This document shows, one piece after another, positions 22,437 through 25,780 of a stretch of 25,780 bases of DNA. Under the pieces are notes generated by a model. The model was not told the DNA's origin. It ran no database searches and was given only the letters and a program-made list of their open reading frames with translations. The stretch's first letter is position 1; each line of letters begins with the position of its first letter. Made by a program: the position numbers and the translations under genes. The stretch is from Alphaproteobacteria bacterium. GTDB taxonomy: Bacteria; Pseudomonadota; Alphaproteobacteria; UBA8366. The DNA lies in contig JASLSL010000096.1 of the NCBI GenBank assembly GCA_030743445.1, positions 1-25,780 of the forward strand. Direction: 5' to 3'.

Positions 22437-23530
22437 ACGGCGCTCGAACGAACATAACGCGGCGTTGGCTCGGGCCCGTCTTCTCCCTCGTCGCCACGCT
22501 TGGCCTGGCGGCGCCCGCGGTCGCGGATGCGCCGTGGTATCCCTTCCCGGTCGAGGTCTGGGACCCGCCCTTCAAGGCCGACAGCCCGCGAACCCAGCAG
22601 AACTACGTCCCGTTGGAAAAAGCCGCGAAGAAATGGCGAATCTGCGTTTCGATACCGCACTTGAAGGACGCCTACTGGATGGCGGCGAATTTCGGCATCG
22701 CCAGCGAAGCCAAACGCCTCGGCGTCACCATGCAGCTACGCGAGGCCGGCGGCTACGACCACCAGCCGGTGCAGATCGAGCAGATTCGCAAATGCGTCGC
22801 CGATGGCGCGGACGGCGTTATTGTCAGCGCCATCAAGTACGATGGCGTTAACGACCTGGTCGCCGAGCTTCAAGCCAAGAAAATTCCCGTGATCGACATG
22901 ATCAACGGCATGTCGTCCGACAAGATTTCGGCGAAATCGGTGGCCGCGTTCTACGACGTGGGATATCAAGCGGGGCGCTACATCGGCAAGCGGCATAACA
23001 AAGCGGGCCGGAAAATTCGCGTCGCCTGGTTCCCCGGCCCCAAGGACGCCGGCTGGGTCAAGGTCGGGGACGCGGGATTTAGGGCGGCGCTAAAGGGAAC
23101 CAACATCGAAATCGTCGCGACCCGTTACGGCGACACCGGCAAGTCGACGCAAGGAAAGTTGGTCGAAGAGGTGTTGAAGCAAGACAAGAACCTGGATTAC
23201 ATCGTCGGCACCAGTGTGACCGCCGAGGCCGCGATCAAGCTGGTGCGCAAACACGGGTTTTCGAAGCGGACCAAGATCGTCGCCTACTATTTCAGCCCCG
23301 GCGTCTTTCGCGGCATCAAGCGCGGAAAAATCCTCGGCGCGCCCACGGATTCGCCGGCGATCCAGGGCCGTATCGCGCTCGACCAGATGGTGCGGATATT
23401 GGAGCGCAAACCCTATTTGAAACACGTCGGGCCAAAGATTCTGGTGTTCGACCAACAGAACATCGATAACTTCGACCAAAGCACCACATTGCCCCCGCGC
23501 GGGTTCCGCGCGACGTTCGACGTGAATTAG
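22433..23530 (+). CDS. TorT-like periplasmic binding protein
   Basis: A 365-residue periplasmic binding protein. A Sec signal peptide (1-31, core WLGPVFSLVATLGLAAPAVA) precedes WYPFPVEVWDPPF, VPLEKAAKKWRICVSIPHLKDAYW, GIASEAKRLGVTMQLREAGGY and CVADGADGVIVSAIKYDG, which follow E. coli TorT closely in order and wording (from memory). TorT is the accessory protein that binds TMAO and controls the sensor kinase TorS. No torS, torR or torA is in the window, so the ligand here need not be TMAO. It is coupled by a four-base ATGA overlap to the PAS gene upstream, and the MASE1 sensor starts ten bases downstream, so it is probably the ligand-binding partner of one or both. Confidence 0.87.
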   Translation: MNGARTNITRRWLGPVFSLVATLGLAAPAVADAPWYPFPVEVWDPPFKADSPRTQQNYVPLEKAAKKWRICVSIPHLKDAYWMAANFGIASEAKRLGVTMQLREAGGYDHQPVQIEQIRKCVADGADGVIVSAIKYDGVNDLVAELQAKKIPVIDMINGMSSDKISAKSVAAFYDVGYQAGRYIGKRHNKAGRKIRVAWFPGPKDAGWVKVGDAGFRAALKGTNIEIVATRYGDTGKSTQGKLVEEVLKQDKNLDYIVGTSVTAEAAIKLVRKHGFSKRTKIVAYYFSPGVFRGIKRGKILGAPTDSPAIQGRIALDQMVRILERKPYLKHVGPKILVFDQQNIDNFDQSTTLPPRGFRATFDVN

Positions 23531-23540
23531 GGCTGCTGCG

Positions 23541-25780
23541 ATGACCGAACATCGGGATCCAGCCGTACTACCCCTCCAGCATGCGGTGGAAGCCGCGATC
23601 ATCGCGATCGTTTACTTCGTCATGGGCTACGTCGGGCAGGTCATGGCGATCCAGCCGGGCAACGTCACCGTGGTTTGGCCGCCCTCGGGCATCGCGCTGG
23701 CGGTCCTGATGATGATCGGGCCGCGCAGCCTGGTTGGCATTTGGATCGGCGCGTTCGCCATCAATTTTCACGGTTTCGGCCTAGCCGAGGGAACGACCGA
23801 TTTCTTGCCGGGCGTCTTGGCCGCGGTGAGTATCGCGGTCGGCTCGTGTCTGCAGCCTCTGCTCGGTTGGGTTCTGATGCGCCGGTTCGTCGAGGCCGAC
23901 AATCCGGTCGACAATCTCAATGATGCGGTCCGTTTCGGCGGCATCGCGGTCGCCATGTGCCTCGTCAGCGCCAGTATCGGCGTCCCGAGCCTCGGCCTGG
24001 CCGGTTTGATGGAATGGCAGAATGCGGCTTTCACCTGGGCCACGTGGTGGCTCGGCGACACCGCCGGGGTCCTGGTCTTCATGCCGTTGACCATGTTCGT
24101 CATGGGCCGATCGCTGGTCAAGGGAGCGATCCTCGCGGTGTTGCTCATCATCGGCGTCGGCGCGACCTACGCGACCCACCAATCGATGGTGTCGGAAGCC
24201 GAATCTGCCTGGGCGGAACGCGGCGAGCGGGCGGCCGATCGGTTGACCTCGACGATGCTGTTCTGGCTCGACCTGTCCTACGCGCCGCTTCAGGGATTCG
24301 GCGCCATGTTCAACGGCTCCGAAAACGTGACCGAGGACGAGTTCCTCGATGCGGTCGACAGCTTCGAGGACAGCCAGAGCGAGTTCTTCCCAGCATCGAT
24401 CGCCTTCTTGACGCAGAACGAGGGCGGGAAATGGCGGATCGAGATGTCGAGCGACGACTCCGGCCAGTTCGCCATCGGCTCCGATTTGAGCGGGATTCCG
24501 GCGGCGTCAAAGGCGATCGCGGCGGCACGGGAATTTCCCGGCCAGGTCATTCTCGGCGCCGCCTATCGGGACAATGCCGGGCGAACCAAGGGGCTGGCGA
24601 CGCTGGAGGCCCGAAACGAAAACATGGAAGGCGTTCTGATCGCGCTCGTCGACCTCAATAAAATGATTGAAGGCCTGTTCCAGCTACGCGATCCGGACGG
24701 CATGTCGCTCCGCCTATCGGTGAGTATCGCGGGGGCGAAATTCGGTTCGAAATCGGCCCTCGTTTACGGCCGGCCGAAACCGCCGGAAGACACGGTCAAG
24801 AGCGTGTCGATCCGGTCGTTGAGCGCCAAGTCGCAGCTCGAGTTCACCTGGGATATCTCGCCAAAATTCCGCGGCGGGCCGGTGACCGACCTCGCTGCCT
24901 TCGTGTTGATCGGCGGCATCGTCGGCACCGTGGTCCTGACCCTGTTCATCGGATTCCTGCTCGCCCAGCACGAAAAGATTTCGATGGCGGTCGAAGAACG
25001 CACCGCCGAGGTTGCACAGAAATCGGACCTCTTGAAGGCGGTCCTCGACAGCATGGCGCAGGCGGTGATCGCCTTCGACAAGGACCTTCACCTCGTCACC
25101 TGGAACGACAAGCTGGTCGACATCCGCGGCTATACGCCCGAAATGCTGGAAGAGGGCCGGCCGTTCTCCAACTTCATGCGCCACGACGTCGAGCGCAACG
25201 AATTCGGACCCGGCGATCCAGAGAAGATCTTCGACGAGAAAGTCGAGAACGCGCACGACTTCAGCCACCACGAATTCGAGCGCCAACGCCCCGACGGCAC
25301 CTTCATCGAGGTCCGTGGCGGACCGATCCCGGGCGGTGGGTTCGTCAGCACCTATTCCGACATCACCGACCGCAAGCAGGTCGAGGAGCAGGTGCGCGAG
25401 AGCGAGCAGCGGCTGCTCGGCATCCTCGAGCAGAGCCCGGTCGGCGTGTGGATCACCCGTATGGACGACGACCCGCGAATCGTGTTCGCCAATTCCCGCG
25501 TCGCCCAGATGATAGGCCTGAATAAGGACGACATCGTCGGCAAATCGCCGACCGATATAGGATACGGCGCGAAGTCTGAAGAAATGAACGAGCTGATGAT
25601 GTCCGGGAGTCCAGTCACGAACCACGAAATGTTGTTGGAGCGGGCCGATGGCAGCGCGATGTGGGGCCTGTTCACGATCACCGAGATCGAATACGAAGGC
25701 AGGCCGGCGCGGCTCGGCTGGGCATACGAGATCACCCAGCGCAAGGAAGCCGAGACCAAGCTGGAGGGACAGCTCGACGA
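23541..25780 (+). CDS. MASE1-CHASE-PAS-PAS membrane sensor, C-terminus beyond the window
   Basis: 746 codons are present. Residues 12-215 are a multi-helix MASE1-type membrane domain (GNVTVVWPPSGIALAVLMMIGPRSLVGIWIG, FTWATWWLGDTAGVLVFMPL). Residues 225-450 look like an extracytoplasmic CHASE-type domain (APLQGFGAMFNGSENVTEDEFLDAV). A last membrane helix at 451-475 leads to a coiled linker and two PAS domains: about 494-605 (FDKDLHLVTWNDKLVDIRGY, with the FGPGD element) and about 615-735 (LLGILEQSPVGVWITRMDDD). A histidine kinase or diguanylate cyclase output is expected to the right but is not seen. The PAS1 is similar to PAS2 of the upstream sensor, suggesting shared ancestry. The CHASE call is less sure than MASE1. 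Confidence 0.85.
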   Translation, partial: MTEHRDPAVLPLQHAVEAAIIAIVYFVMGYVGQVMAIQPGNVTVVWPPSGIALAVLMMIGPRSLVGIWIGAFAINFHGFGLAEGTTDFLPGVLAAVSIAVGSCLQPLLGWVLMRRFVEADNPVDNLNDAVRFGGIAVAMCLVSASIGVPSLGLAGLMEWQNAAFTWATWWLGDTAGVLVFMPLTMFVMGRSLVKGAILAVLLIIGVGATYATHQSMVSEAESAWAERGERAADRLTSTMLFWLDLSYAPLQGFGAMFNGSENVTEDEFLDAVDSFEDSQSEFFPASIAFLTQNEGGKWRIEMSSDDSGQFAIGSDLSGIPAASKAIAAAREFPGQVILGAAYRDNAGRTKGLATLEARNENMEGVLIALVDLNKMIEGLFQLRDPDGMSLRLSVSIAGAKFGSKSALVYGRPKPPEDTVKSVSIRSLSAKSQLEFTWDISPKFRGGPVTDLAAFVLIGGIVGTVVLTLFIGFLLAQHEKISMAVEERTAEVAQKSDLLKAVLDSMAQAVIAFDKDLHLVTWNDKLVDIRGYTPEMLEEGRPFSNFMRHDVERNEFGPGDPEKIFDEKVENAHDFSHHEFERQRPDGTFIEVRGGPIPGGGFVSTYSDITDRKQVEEQVRESEQRLLGILEQSPVGVWITRMDDDPRIVFANSRVAQMIGLNKDDIVGKSPTDIGYGAKSEEMNELMMSGSPVTNHEMLLERADGSAMWGLFTITEIEYEGRPARLGWAYEITQRKEAETKLEGQLD

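Overview
This is a high-GC stretch of bacterial chromosome, almost certainly from an alphaproteobacterium, possibly of the Rhodospirillales type. Evidence: an imuA-imuB-dnaE2 mutasome operon behind a GTTC-N7-GTTC LexA box (the alphaproteobacterial form), a DUF1326/DUF2182 pair, PAS sensors of the kind common in this class, and several palindromic repeat families. No rRNA, tRNA, phage, plasmid or CRISPR features were seen. Both window edges cut genes: dnaE2 at the left and a large sensor at the right.

Layout. 1-4386 (minus strand): SOS mutagenesis operon imuA, imuB, dnaE2. Two of its genes carry in-frame palindromic repeat insertions (75 bp in dnaE2, about 202 bp in imuB). 4387-4708: non-coding, filled by two repeat elements. 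4709-5735: a secreted TPR protein diverging from a SpoIIAA/STAS-like protein. 5742-8333 (minus): a two-gene operon of a ThDP-dependent acetolactate-synthase-like enzyme and a tail-anchored GST. 8409-10480 (plus): hotdog thioesterase, hspQ, a GFA-type zinc protein and pyrE. 10481-11959: a repeat element filling the gap behind pyrE, then on the minus strand a DUF1326 gene and a DUF2182 membrane protein gene broken by a TAG codon. 12072-16479: a lyase of the fumarase/adenylosuccinate lyase superfamily, a metal-dependent amidohydrolase, a Dyp-type peroxidase (minus) and an isocitrate lyase/PEP mutase-family enzyme. 16558-18822: a Crp/Fnr regulator, a textbook CRP site, and a class III adenylate cyclase. 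18949-19797: an SDR oxidoreductase. 19878-25780: a sensory cluster with a two-SBP membrane PAS protein (interrupted by TAG), a TorT-like periplasmic binding protein, and a MASE1-CHASE-PAS-PAS sensor running off the window.

How the parts fit. Three modules stand out. The SOS operon probably performs LexA-controlled translesion synthesis and mutagenesis. The Crp/cyclase pair looks like a local cAMP circuit in which the regulator may control the cyclase promoter. The last 6 kb looks like a multi-input periplasmic sensing system in which a TorT-like protein is partnered with unusual membrane receptors; the kinase output is probably beyond the right edge. The remaining genes are ordinary metabolic or housekeeping genes. 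All calls come from reading the sequence; no database search was run.
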